From contig JBBHKE010003235.1 of NCBI GenBank assembly GCA_037447655.1, positions 1 to 64,000 on the forward strand: 64,000 nt of DNA. The letters run 5' to 3'. Below, one piece after another: positions 53,683 to 64,000 of this stretch (position 1 is the stretch's first letter; each line of letters begins with the position of its first letter). Both the position numbers and the translations under genes were made by a program. Under the pieces are notes generated by a model, which saw nothing but the letters and a program-made list of their open reading frames with translations, did not search any database and was not told the DNA's origin. The stretch is from Zygnema cylindricum (Eukaryota > Streptophyta > Zygnematophyceae > Zygnematales > Zygnemataceae).

Positions 53683-53815
53683 TGTGTACTAAACATTCGT
53701 ACACTCAGGCCGTACAAAGCCAAACAAAACATACATACGAGACGACTACAAAACCGTACAATCCAAACGACAAGTGAACCTGGTCATCGCAAAACGGAAT
53801 CTCCTTTTGAGAGCA
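53683..53815 (-). repeat. Fragment of the group E copia LTR
   Basis: ACTAAACATTCGTACACTCAGG, CCAAACAAAACATACATA and GACGACTACAA match 44030-44150 in the same orientation. Confidence 0.8.
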
Positions 53816-54030
53816 CATATTCTCACGCGTCTGTCGTTACTAAAACCCACTAATTATATTTTTTCACTTAAAATGTACGATTTTGTACGGTTTGACAACT
53901 ACCGTACATCACACTAACGTACTTTTGTCTTTACCCTAATTGGACAAAAAACCCTAAATGGCCTAAAGGAAAAAACAGAATAATTTATGTTATTTAAGAA
54001 TTTGAAAAAAAAAAAAACGGGATCGAAATA
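53816..54030. other. Unassigned interval
   Basis: No gene. TTTTTTCACTTAAAATGTACG and TACGGTTTGACA recur near 61720-61760, so it is shared repeat debris. Confidence 0.4.
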
Positions 54031-54618
54031 TCATTCAATTCGCTAATAGCAATTGGCGGTGTAATGTACTGGCGGTAATGTTGGGTATCGGGTAGTTTCA
54101 TATCGCGATAATTTCGATATTCGATATATCGAATATCGATCGAGGAAAGTCCTCGATATATCGTACCGCGACCAACATAAATCATCGCGATATATATCGC
54201 AAAAAATGGGTATCCGTACATGTACCGTACAGATACCGTACAGGGAAAGTACGGCAAACCGTACGAAAAATGGTATTGATTCCCCAGGCGCCGCCACGGG
54301 GCTTTGAAAAAAAAAAAATCCGAGAAAAAAAAAAATCACGATATTTAGCTTCTCCGTACATGGTCTCGATATATCGATTAGCGGGTAGCTAAAATTCGAT
54401 AATATCGAATATCGGCAATAGGTCCTCGATACCCAACACTAATTGGCGGTGTACAATACAGTACTGTACACCGCCAATCGTTATTAGCGTAATATATACT
54501 AATTCGGTCCCGTTTTTTTTTTCTTTTTTAATTTTCAAATTCTTAATTAGCGTAAATCACTGTAATTATTCATATATGTTAAAGAAACCCATACGCTAAT
54601 AGCGATTGGCGGTGTACT
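54031..54618. mobile_element. GCCAATCGCTATTAGCG-family MITEs with a nested insert
   Basis: A half copy lies at about 54015-54060 (CGCTAATAGCAATTGGCGGTG) and a full 155-bp copy at 54464-54618 (GTACACCGCCAATCGTTATT...CGCTAATAGCGATTGGCG). Between them sits the insert at 54079-54438. The same family is split by another insert at 7311-8277. Confidence 0.75.
54079..54438. mobile_element. 360-bp insert with TGTTGGGTATCG terminal inverted repeats
   Basis: Starts TGTTGGGTATCG and ends CGATACCCAACA. The interior is rich in CGATATAT palindromes (TTCGATATTCGATATATCGA near 54113). No ORF. Related to the fragment at 6718-6852. Confidence 0.75.
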
Positions 54619-55464
54619 TTACATAGAGAATCATAATTAGAGTAAAGAAAAAATTAGAGTAAGAAAACAAAAAAAAAAAATTAGAGTTATTAACGCTAAT
54701 TTGTGTGAAATAACTTTTTTCACAGAGGAAGTTTACTCTAATTTATTAAAGTACTCTATATAGGGTTATGTCGGCAATAATTATCCGCGCTTTAATTATA
54801 AGCACTAAATTACATAGATGTACAAAATCTGTCAGTCCGTATAGTTTGACGTCATTATGACGTTAGTGCTATTTGTCTCGGTGAATGTCAATTAATGTTC
54901 ACAGTGACAACGATACTGTCAACAAACGAGAGTTATGCAAACGACTTTTTTTTCGATGTGATTGATTTATTTTTTAGTGCGATTTCACGTGCGAGCGCGA
55001 TTCTATTAAATCACTATTTTAACATTTTTACTCATAAAAGTATAATTTTGAACGGTCAGACGTCGTCCGTACTCCACACTGCTTAAAACAAACCTACATT
55101 AGGATTTTTTACGCTAAATAAACCTTACCTTAAATAGTATAAAGAAAAATTTAGAATCATTAACTCTATTTAAGGTGATGGAGTCGAAGTTTAGGGCGAC
55201 CGAATTAGCGTTATTTACTCTAATTACAATTCGCGGTGTACAATACACCGCGAATCGTAATTAGAGTTAATAACATTAATTCGTTTAGACGATTTTGTAC
55301 TTGTACCAAATTTACAGTAGTGATATTCAGCGCGGATAATTATTACCGAAAGAAACCCAAATTAGAATTGAGAAATTAGAGAGATTTTTTTTTGGATTAC
55401 CCAAATTAGAATCAATATCTCTAATTTTTTTTTTTTCTGTACTCTAATTTTTTCTTTACTCTAA
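54619..55464. other. AT-rich interval with repeated AATTAGAGT words and a long hairpin
   Basis: No gene. ACTCTAATT/AATTAGAGT words recur throughout. A 24-bp stem with one mismatch (55217-55240 against 55244-55267, loop CAA) carries the GCGGTGTA tip seen in the MITEs nearby. Confidence 0.5.
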
Positions 55465-56103
55465 GGGTGAAGTTCCATCAAGCGAAAAGTGGCGTAGTTT
55501 ACAGAAATCCGCGACCCTCCGTACCAAATCGTACAACCTATTTTGTTTTTATACCAAAAACTACATTACAGAGAATCTTGCCGATACTCTCCGAAGGTCT
55601 TGGAGGTAATACTGGCCGTCGGATAAGGTGAGGCCCACAGCCCACCTTTGTTGATGTGGGAGTCCTGCAAATAGCCCCCCGATGCACGTGTTTCCCATGA
55701 TAGTGACCATGCCCATTTCTGCCATCCCCCTGGGAAATGCATGCAAAACAAAAGAGGCAATGGAGCCCGCATAGGGAATGAAATCGTGGGGAGGTGAAAA
55801 AGATACCCTAAACCCCCCTCTAGGGCTGATATCCCAATAAGTGTTTTATCTCACGGGTAGTCTTTAACACTTGTTCCCTAAAAACCCACTGTGATGATCA
55901 AAGGGGTTGCGGTCTAATCCGGCAAGGTCACGCCCAAACCAAAGGTTAAAGCAGACGAATACACAAATGCACTACCACGTAGAAACATTGACAGAAATAT
56001 GATTAGCTTTTCCAGTTTTAACAATATCATCTTGCACAGAAAATGATAATAAAAGATAGGAATTATGATGATAGCAAAGCGAGCTTAACATACCCCAATA
56101 ATT

Positions 56104-57137
56104 TGGAGAAATTAAAGGCTATTTTAGTATTTTCTAGGTTTTGTAAAATGCAGAAAAGAAGCAAAGGCAGTCTGCCTCTAACTCCTCTCTCCAGCTCCCA
56201 CACTTGTCGCAGTCACTAAAAGTTAGAGAGGGAGATAGAGCCATGGTCGCTTATGCTATCCAGACGGAAACAGACTTTAGATTGGTAGATTTACCAAAAT
56301 ATTTATTGACGGACCCAGGATTTGAACCTGGAAACTACCGTCCTTTAAACTGCCTGTAGCTGGTAGCCTTAGCCAATTAGACTAGAATCAAGGTTATACG
56401 ATATAGGGTTTGATAATTAGATAAATCTGTACACGTAGGCTATTTCATTTAACAAGATATTTGGACATAGAAATTGTTTGTTATGTACGGCGTACGAAAT
56501 ATTCGAAAGGGATACCGTGCAATTTGTTTCGAAGGCGAACCAAATATCACGCAAGTATTTATGACGGCTACAATTGAAATCAATTTTAATCGGACGGCCG
56601 CGAAGCATGCTGAGATCGTGGAATAGTTTTTTGGCGGTTTGCGGTCAATGTCAGATCGAATGACACATGGCACAACCATATTGGAATACGGCATCTCCAG
56701 GGATTTCACGATCAAATAAAAAAATGACATGTGTCGACTTACTGGCATGTCGTACAATGGCCGTACAGAAAAGTACACCGGCACGTGTACCTTTCTATGC
56801 GATACATCATTATGATTGGTGTTGTACTTCAGCAGAAAGAGTTTTAGAGAGAGATAGGACTTAGAAAAATTTCATAGATTGGACCCTCTCTCCTAGAGAG
56901 TTTCTGTACAAAAAGACAACTTTGACCCTTCATAACTTATTGCTCAGGGGAGCAAATTCAGAGATTCTTTTTGCTATCAACTCATGGGAGTCTTGCCTTC
57001 ACAGAGGTGAAGGTGGTCAGAGTTTTTGTTTGCCAGGGTGGCAGTTATTTGTGCTGAAACTCAAAGGGGTGAGGGTTATCCTAGAGGCTTTGTGTGAGCT
57101 GCCTACTCTGAGGTCCTATGGAGGTCTCAGAGTTGCA
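56104..57137 (+). mobile_element. Solo LTR, copia group A
   Basis: Starts TGGAGAAATTAAAGG and ends CTCAGAGTTGCA, about 1034 bp; flanks TAATT (56099-56103) and GAATT (57138-57142) differ by one base. The GTAC array is at 56752, 56763, 56773, 56787 (11-10-14). It lies inside the Harbinger-like element, so it is the younger of the two. Confidence 0.85.
56308..56390 (-). other. tRNA-like segment with A and B box motifs, antisense in the LTR
   Basis: On the minus strand TAGTCTAATTGGCTAAGG resembles a Pol III A box and GGTTCAAATCC a B box. CCAGG-TTCAAAT-CCTGG is a perfect T-arm. Acceptor-stem pairing is poor, so it is not a normal tRNA gene. The group A LTRs at 35706 and 41103 keep it in diverged form (GGATCAAATCC). 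Confidence 0.4.
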
Positions 57138-57141
57138 GAAT

Positions 57142-57654
57142 TAACGATGACCCAAAAGAGAAGAAGAAAACCCTCTCGATGGCACCGAATACAGGTAAGA
57201 TCCTCCTTCACCAAGCGGTTTTCGCGACTCAAAACCGCTAAGACTCTTCTCAGTTCCAACAGCAAAAAGTCAAGATCGCCCAAAGGATGGATAGTGCCAA
57301 CTACCCGTGCGGACTACGATCTCCACAGAAGACTAATTCAAATCAAAGATGGCAATAGAGTTCAAAACACATACAAGACAACAATTCTCCAAAAGAAGGG
57401 ATGCTTGGATTCTCCGAGGGTTTTTTCACGAGACAGTAGTGAAAAACAACCTGTCTCCTTCTGCCCCAAGTGCCTTATACATCAAAGTTTGTCCTACTAC
57501 AGGGGCCAAAGTCAAAGCAACGCCAGAAGCCAATCTGCGGCCAACGATTGTTACTGTATACTTAGGGCAAAAACTTAGGCGTTCTGGCTCCGGCTGGATT
57601 TGCAGTAAAGGTTTCTCCTATGGTACACTAATAGGCAACAAAGTCCTGAATTGA
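57142..57654 (+). other. Coding-like region of unknown function in the Harbinger-like element
   Basis: Two overlapping frames are open: one starting MTQKRRRKPSRWHRIQ (to 57578), the other reading KNNLSPSAPSALYIKV and NLRPTIVTVYLGQKL (57349-57654). The second looks more protein-like by composition. A frameshift could have joined KKRD-like basic sequence to it. I do not recognise a family; it may be a degraded transposon gene or a captured host fragment. Confidence 0.3.
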
Positions 57655-58052
57655 CGTGAAACCGCCTAACTTTGACCCAAAGTAATAAGTGCTATGCTTG
57701 TCTGCTGGGCCTAAACTAACATCCTCCTGACAGCTAACAGCACGATCTATAGGACTTTCCCAAAGGTTATGTGGCTTTCCACAATGTACTCAAGAGCTGC
57801 ATAGAACAATTGCCATGTCATGGAGCCGCCACCGTTGCAACGGACTAACTCCGCCATCCAACCTCCGTTTGAGGTGAGCTAAATTGCGTTGTGCTCCTAA
57901 GTGAGAATAGAAGGATCTGATCCGGGTGGTTGTTCCCTCTTCTCCGTACGCTGGGTTCCGTACATGGTGGAATAAGGCCCGAAAAACTTGGTAGTATAAA
58001 TGTGCAGAGAATGCACACGAGCTTGACATTCATCTGCAAGGAGTTCGCTTCA

Positions 58053-58114
58053 TTTTTTTTCTGTAAGTGTCAACCAACCTCGAGGAGGTGGGTTGGCAGA
58101 TACAGAAAAAAAAA
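58053..58114. repeat. Long imperfect hairpin in the Harbinger-like element
   Basis: CTGTAAGTGTCAACCAACCTC pairs with the segment from 58085 across the loop GAG, with about three mismatches and poly(T)/poly(A) extensions. It shares the outer TTTCTGTA and the closing CCTC/GAGG with 7927-7977 but not the inner stem. Confidence 0.75.
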
Positions 58115-58609
58115 ATCGTGACACGTTGGACGATTAAGCTACGTGTGATGATACAAAGTCAACGAAAAATCTTAAGATTTGCACATGACACGCGGTTTCC
58201 AAAATACAACCGAATATAAAAACGAAATTTCGTAGCATTCCCTCAACACGCTATTTTCATTAACTTTTGTTCGTCACACTATTTTTCTCAAATGACCTTT
58301 GTTATGTTCGAAAACATAAACCGTAAAAATATGAGTTGGCGTACAGACTGGCGTATGCAAAATGTATAAAAGTTTTGTCGTATGATTATTTCGTACGCAG
58401 ATACATGGTACGCAAGTCAAGATTTGAAGTTAAGTTTGTCGGTGCTTAAAATCTGAAAGATATTCAATATCGAATCGTAGCTTGCGTGGCGCCAGTCAAT
58501 TTAAAACACGTGGCTTACAGTCTCTACGTGATGGAACTGCGACTCAATCGACCCGGTCTGTAGAGTTTGCCGTACAATTACAAAAACGTATGATGGAACT
58601 TCACCCTAA

Positions 58610-59908
58610 GTCTTCAATTGGGAACGTTGTATTCTACAAATATAATGGTTGAAAGTAAGATGAACCTTAGGGAAATGGTCCCATTGGCTAGGTACCATTA
58701 GCTGTACCATTAGGTCTCAGCAAATTTTTTTTTGTTCCTATCGCGGCGAATAGCTTTTTGTTCATATTCTTTTCCATGAGATTTGTTCTCATTGACGACG
58801 TTCCTGTTAAGAGGTTGCTGCGAGTCGGTGTCAGAAGTGATGTTTAACGACGTCAGAATGTTGAGGCTAAAAAGGTGACAACATCATACGGAGGTTTGGG
58901 TTTTTTAGGGTGCAAACACGTAATACGTGTATAATATGGCATTTTTACCTAGTTGTTCAAATCGCGCGATTTTTTCATTTTTTCCAGTTTCTACGTATCG
59001 TACGTGACTTTTGAAAACATCGCAAAAAAACGTATACTGTAAACTTAAACTGTCTATTACGGAAAACCTATAGACTAATTACGGTAACTGTACGGTTTTT
59101 TTACTGAACAAAATTTGACGAAGGTACTTTCTGTTTTGTAAACTGAACAGAATGTTCAAAGATATGTACGGAATTTTAACGTACATCTACGGACAATTTC
59201 AAAAGGAGACGTTTGGGCATCACACTATTTGCGCGCCGTAAGCTCAAAATGTGTACGGAAGTCTTCTTCAAATTTTGGAAAAGAAGCCGCCATGAAAAAT
59301 TCAATAATTGAAAGCGAATTTTGAAGGAAGATACCATTACTGACGCCACAAAGACTGACATACAATATGATTTTGACAAAAAGGAGGCGTCGTCCAGGAT
59401 TTAAACCCAGACCTGCAAAAAGTTCCAACGCCAGTAGTAATTGACGTCCGTAACTATTTGACATAGATGTTCAGATAAAGGTATGTCAGTTGATTTTTTA
59501 TAAAAATTAATCATGACATTTTGGATGTGCACAGTCACTTACGTCACTTTGTCAAAAAATGTGCATTTGAAGTACACATTGGTACAAATAAAGTACCGTT
59601 GAGTTACAAATTTGACGGTCAATCTGTTGGACAACTGTGACTTTCAAAAAAATGTTTCAGCCGCTTAATTTTTTGCCGCGCTTGCGGACGTTGACCGTCA
59701 TAATAAAATTAGCAATTCACACGACCGACGAATGTTTACGGTAACAAAACTGCGACAACCACATGTAAATAAAAGTGTTGCAGACAGACACTTTTTATGT
59801 TTACATAAGCTTCACGGTGGGAGCACTTAGCCGAAAAATTGAAATGTAATCGTATAAGCGTTGTTGGTTTTTGGAAACCTTTAGCCCTTTCTATTTAACA
59901 TTGAGATG
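58610..59908. other. Unassigned AT-rich interval
   Basis: No gene, terminal repeats or similarity to other parts of the window were recognised. Confidence 0.35.
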
Positions 59909-60085
59909 CTGCCATGCTGCGCTGGTCACACTGCAGCCATAGCAGCCTGTGTAAGAAGGATACTCTGCTGCCATGCTACGCTGGTCACACCGTAGTCATA
60001 GCAGCGTGCATAAGGAAGATGTTGTGTTGCCATGCTGCGATGGTCGAACCCCGCAGCCATAGCAATTTCTGCTGAGTCATTTTTG
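59909..60085. repeat. Three tandem 59-bp units
   Basis: Units start at 59909, 59968 and 60027, each with YTGCCATGCTGCGCTGGTC and a following GCAGCCATAGCA. The GCTGCGCTG wording resembles the LTR of the old chromovirus (17460-17560), but no longer match is seen. Confidence 0.9.
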
Positions 60086-61409
60086 GTTAAAGGATAAATT
60101 TTCTTAGACAAGATTTAGTGGTATACGTAACTCAAGAAGGAGTACGGAGACTCGGTACACTTCAAGCACATGTGTCAGTTTGAGAGGAAGTCAAGATTAG
60201 TTGTTCTGGACGGAAAAGTACAGGTTTACTTGGGGGGCCTGATTTACACGTGGATGAACATCTTCGGTGATGAAAGAATGCGCCAACGGCGGATAAAGTC
60301 CGCCGTCATTTTGGAAGAAGAACATTAACAGCGTCGTCATTTCAACCGACGAACTTTGACCGTGTACTATTTTACTTTAGCGACTAATTGTTTTAGGTTT
60401 GTGTAAATATTGTGTACGGTTGACGGCAGGGTTTTTGGATTGATAAAGTTTAGTTTACCAGTCGACCACGATAATTGTGGTACGATGTAGATCAGCTGTA
60501 GGTTCACTTGTATATGTAGGACATAGAATAATTTGGAGTTAGGAATGTCTTGGATGTAAACTGCGAAGCAGTTTTTGGTTGTTTTTGAATTACAATATCA
60601 TTCTGATCTTTGGGCAAAATATTGTGAAATTTTGCATGTGGTTTCCTTCGTGTATAATTTATATTGTGGCAAATTTTCAGACTTAGGGCTTGTCTGGTTT
60701 GCCTGGGGCTTCATTGCAAAGTCGGTCTTTTGTGGGATATCGTGAGAGTTTCCTTTTTGTGTATTGTTATTATGGCAACTGCTGGTGCTTCTTCTTTTGT
60801 TTCTGGTGTACCGGTTGCCTCAAGACAACATATCTTCCGTACTTTTTAGGGTTATCTATTATGGTTTATAAAGACCGTACATTACCGTACAGGTGCGATA
60901 CATTTTTAGTACACTTACGTACAATGACAACATTTTAGTACTTTTAGGGGTTATTATACCGGGGGTTTTACGGTTTTAAAGGTACATCTCTGTACGCTTC
61001 ATTATATTTCAATACAGTTGCCTTAGATTTTATCTACTTTTGGGTTTTAGGGTAGACTTTCCGTAGAGTTCCATATATTTCTCGTTATTTTAATTTTTGA
61101 AGGATTTTTTAAGATTACTCTTTTTGTACATTCTCGTACATTTTCGTACAAAAAAATGGTATGAAATTTACGTAAAGTATAAAAACGGCGAACACTACGT
61201 AGTTTTCGTAAAAAAATCGAAATCTATACAAATTGGACATCGTTATTCTATACAAACATACAGATTAAGGGCACTTTCCCATGTGATAAAGTAAGGGCTA
61301 TTTTCTGTCGTTTTCCTCCTAAACATAGCTCGCAATGAGAAAATCCGCGGCCGTACCAAAAAAATTAAATTACCACAGTACAATTTGCTCCAATTTGAAA
61401 CTTTAGATG
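60086..61409. other. Unassigned interval
   Basis: Several short frames but none with recognisable features. GTACGG words are frequent. Confidence 0.35.
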
Positions 61410-61608
61410 AAACACTTTAATAAGAAGGGTTGAGCCACGAGGGCAAGAGACCAAGCTAATGTTATGTGGACAAAAGCTTCTTCTAATTTAAAGTTGATCC
61501 TTATGTGAGTGTTGTCCAATGTGGATGTGTATTTTCCAATGTGTGGAATGTGTGGTTGGGAATGTTTGTAGTAATGGGATTTTCTGAGAGGTAGGAGATC
61601 CTGTTACA
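61410..61608 (+). repeat. LTR fragment of the young chromovirus family
   Basis: AACACTTTAATAAGAAGGGT through GGAGATCCTGTTACA is the reverse complement of the first 200 bp of 44712-45681. The other part of the LTR is missing. Confidence 0.9.
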
Positions 61609-61858
61609 CATTGGTTGCTGGACGAATATGTGCGAACGTGATATTTGACATCCCGATTTTATCCCCTTTTTAAAGCGCGTATTCTCATGTGTCCGCGATT
61701 ACTAAAACTCACTAATTATACTTTTTCACTTAAAAGGTACGATTTTGTACGGTTTGACACTTATCGTACACTACACTATTTAAAAGACAGCGTACTTTCG
61801 TCTTTACGCTAATTGGACAAAAAAATGAACAAATGGCGTAAAGAAACAAACAAAATAA

Positions 61859-62612
61859 GGGTAGAATTCCATTAGGCGATCCCAGTAAATATACCAAAAA
61901 TTCAAATGGCGGCGTTTAACGGAAGGCTTTTCTATTTTGTCGGGCCAGTAACAAACCTTTGTCAATTATGATTGGCGCCACGTAGGTTAGAGTTATATTT
62001 TAAAAATCTTAAAGAGAATCTTCAAACGGAAAGTCTGAACTAAATATCTGTACGACCGAGAGGTAGTTAATGATTCGTACGTAATTTTTGCGGCCCGATT
62101 TTTGATTTTGGAAATGGAAATCAAAATTTGGAAACAGAATGGCAAAAAGACGCGGCAAACTTTGAAGGTCGCGACAAACTTTGAATGTCGGTGCAGACGG
62201 AGCGTGCGAAAATATTTTCGGCTCACCTACATCCAGCGTGGCAGGCGGCACGTTGACTGTATGACGTAGGCACATGGCTTGTACGACGTGTAGACCTGCA
62301 ATCGCTTGTTCAAAGAGGATATTTTTTTGCTTTTACACGTGTACCTATGGTACACATCTAGTATCGTACAACTCTCCTCGCGAGGAGAGTATCGTCACGT
62401 TAGATGATGTGCGCAATTGCTTCGCGGATCTGAAAAATTGGAATATCCAATGGCCAAGAATTACGCCTACATCATTGGAGCTTCACGACAGCTTTCTAGT
62501 AACGATATTTCGTCTGACAAAAAAAAATTAAGGTATGGCGTGGTACGAATATGTACAAAAACGTACGGCGTCCAATAACGAACCACACTTTTCGTCTAAT
62601 GGAATTCTACCC
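61859..62612. mobile_element. Complete Harbinger-like MITE with TAA duplication
   Basis: GGGTAGAATTCCATTAGGCG at the left and, in reverse, GGGTAGAATTCCATTAGACG at the right; TAA at 61856-61858 and 62613-62615. 754 bp, no transposase. It contains the perfect 20-bp palindrome ACTCTCCTCGCGAGGAGAGT near 62371. The truncated copy at 13699-14170 is the same subfamily. Confidence 0.85.
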
Positions 62613-62639
62613 TAAGTTATACTATTTGAGAATAATAAA

Positions 62640-62705
62640 TAAAAAAAAAAAAACGGGACGAAATTAATATATATTACGCTAATAGCGATTGGGGGTGTAT
62701 TACTT
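62640..62705. repeat. Half of a GCCAATCGCTATTAGCG-family MITE
   Basis: AAAAACGGGACGAAATTAAT then TTACGCTAATAGCGATTGGG, the right end of the family; the left end is missing. Confidence 0.65.
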
Positions 62706-62938
62706 GGACTTAAAAATAAAATTAACAGTACTAAAATTTGCTCTAAAAGGGTTCGATTTGTTCCCCGGAAGACAGAAGCAGCCTGACAGGATATTTTCCT
62801 GCAAAGACTTTTTGCTAGATTTTGGCGGATTCGCATCCACCTTGTCTAAAGGCACATGGTATTTGCCACGTGTCTCAAATTGGGTGGTCGCATGAATTTA
62901 TGTCATCCAGGTGTAGCAATGCGACATGTTCTGCAGAT

Positions 62939-63020
62939 GACAACTGTAATGCAGCCAATTTCCCCGAGGCGGGAAGCCTGACAACTGTAATGCAGCCAAT
63001 TTCCCCGAGGCGGGAAGCCA
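62939..63020. repeat. Perfect 41-bp tandem duplication
   Basis: GACAACTGTAATGCAGCCAA through GAGGCGGGAAGCC repeated at 62980. Likely a recent replication slip. Confidence 0.97.
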
Positions 63021-63245
63021 TCTGCAGAGCCTTGATGGAGCGATGGCGTCACGTATGAGGACCCAAACAAAATCCAACGGTCAAAATTTGCATTCGTACC
63101 TCTGGAGAATCTTGGTCAGATCTTATGTAACGCTGTTTATATATTTTTTAAGTACAACATTTTACGGCAGAGTATGGTATTTTGTAAACAGTCGCACTTT
63201 TTCTTTTATATTTTTTGTCTAGTCATCTTTGGTATTTTGTTTAGT

Positions 63246-63511
63246 GAATAGTTCAAAAGTAGGTGAAAGTAGGCCCATATAATATGCCTATTGTACAACA
63301 TGACTTTAAGACCCATGTTGTATTCAGACCTATTCGGACCAATTATAACATTCGGACCAAAAAGTTTTATTTACACCGTCAGATTTGGACGATCGGACGG
63401 TTGCTGATCGAAGTAGCGATCTAAGAAGATCACATGAAAAGTCCATAACACAACTAACTATAAAGGCGCCGACCAAAGGCCTACTATAAAACCGCCTACT
63501 TTTGAACTATG
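63246..63511. mobile_element. MITE with ATAGTTCAAAAGTAGG inverted repeats, copy 2
   Basis: Close relative of 6989-7294: same ends, GACCAATTATAACATTCGG, CTAAGAAGATCACATGAAAA and GGCGCCGACCAAAGGCCTAC. Flanked by GTTTAGT on both sides (63239-63245 and 63512-63518). Shorter by one internal repeat than copy 1. Confidence 0.85.
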
Positions 63512-63518
63512 GTTTAGT

Positions 63519-64000
63519 CTTGCCAGTTAGCCCAGTTGCCTTTGGTTTCCTCATTTGTTTGTTTTGTTTTGTTTTAGTAACTGTTGGCTCTTGTAGTCTT
63601 TAAATGTACTATTCTTTTTATTTACCCCCTTTGTACTCTCATGGTTTTTCCATCGCACTCTCTGTAAAAAGTTTCCAGTTTTCTTTTCCTTTGACGGAAA
63701 CCCTAATTCAGGAGATTTGAAGTTGTGTTATGACAGTCCACAAGTGAACTGCACATTATTTTGTACAAAAGTACCTAACGGTTGCAGTTAACGGCGTCGA
63801 CACCATAAAAGTTGTGTGCATGGGAAAGCGCGCTTAGATTTGATTCATAAACTAGAAGGCTACAGTGGCGGGAAACGCGCGAACTTGTTCTCGCACGTTC
63901 CAACGCCGTCAATGTGAACACATGCTATAATGGCGGCTCTGTGGGAATCTGTGTCTATGTATCTGTACTGTAGCGTTACATGTATCAGTTAGCGTAAATG
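63519..64000. other. Unassigned interval at the window end
   Basis: No gene recognised. TTTTGTTTTGTTTTAG simple sequence near 63560, and AGCGTAAATG at the very end may start another MITE. Confidence 0.3.

Larger units (their letters stand above)
55465..58606. mobile_element. 3.1-kb Harbinger-like element with TAA duplication
   Basis: GGGTGAAGTTCCATCA at the left and its reverse complement at the right (58591-58606), with TAA on both sides (55462-55464 and 58607-58609). Removing the solo LTR at 56104-57137 leaves about 2.1 kb, larger than the MITEs. No transposase motifs were recognised. A hairpin like that of the 7426-8166 MITE lies near the right side (58053-58114). Confidence 0.7.

Noticed and set aside
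55561-55746. Possible Harbinger transposase fragment on the minus strand
   Set aside because: No DDE-type motif or other transposase signature could be seen in the 61 residues.
56308-56390. A genuine functional tRNA gene
   Set aside because: T-arm and box motifs are good, but the acceptor stem does not pair and the anticodon arm is irregular, so I list it only as tRNA-like.
60664-60938. Overlapping short hydrophobic frames
   Set aside because: Short, overlapping in two frames, no start context or domain evidence; GT-rich DNA tends to give such frames.

Overview
The window looks like repeat-dominated intergenic DNA of a plant, probably a streptophyte. Three things point this way: Ty1/copia and chromodomain-bearing Ty3/gypsy retrotransposons, primer-binding sites matching plant initiator tRNA-Met, and telo-box motifs (AAACCCTAA) upstream of the one convincing host gene. 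I cannot name the species. The abundance of GTAC/CGTAC words and the mixture of old and young elements would fit a bryophyte or other early-diverging lineage, but that is only a guess. A run of 10 Ns at 24860-24869 marks an assembly join.

Layout. 1-2465 is the 3' half of a decayed copia element (group A) with its 3' LTR. 2466-6717 is a broken Ty3/gypsy pol that ends in a PHD zinc finger, followed by repeated LTR-like DNA. 6718-8277 holds nested MITEs. 8278-11860 is AT-rich and largely unassigned, with one possible small membrane-protein ORF. 12315-13589 (-) is an intact single-exon F-box/LRR gene, with a Harbinger-type MITE in its promoter and a 240-bp tandem duplication at its 3' end. 13699-17193 carries MITE ends, tandem repeats and a palindromic minisatellite. 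17194-24434 (-) is an old chromovirus with 440-bp LTRs and a long extra ORF behind integrase. 26546-35007 (+) is a decayed copia (group B) whose 3' LTR was split by a 4.1-kb insertion that itself contains a solo LTR. 35706-42152 (-) is a young copia (group A) with matching 1050-bp LTRs and a GAAGT target duplication. 43616-44490 is a fragment of another copia. 44712-52681 (-) is a young chromovirus with 970-bp LTRs, a CGTCG target duplication and an uninterrupted 1228-residue pol reading frame. 52682-64000 is a mosaic of MITEs, a 3.1-kb Harbinger-like element with a nested solo LTR, LTR fragments and short tandem repeats.

The genes do not form a pathway: apart from the F-box gene, nearly all coding sequence belongs to transposable elements. 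The most interesting signals are (i) a GTAC array with fixed 11-9-14-10 bp spacing in the copia LTR promoters, resembling clustered SBP-box/copper-response sites; (ii) the PHD finger at the end of a gypsy polyprotein; (iii) an unrecognised sense-strand ORF 3' of pol in a chromovirus; (iv) Harbinger-type MITEs that keep a long hairpin although the stem sequence has changed; and (v) copia gag start codons lying inside the LTR. Nesting, perfect 5-bp target duplications and a paralogous empty site allow the insertions to be ordered in time.
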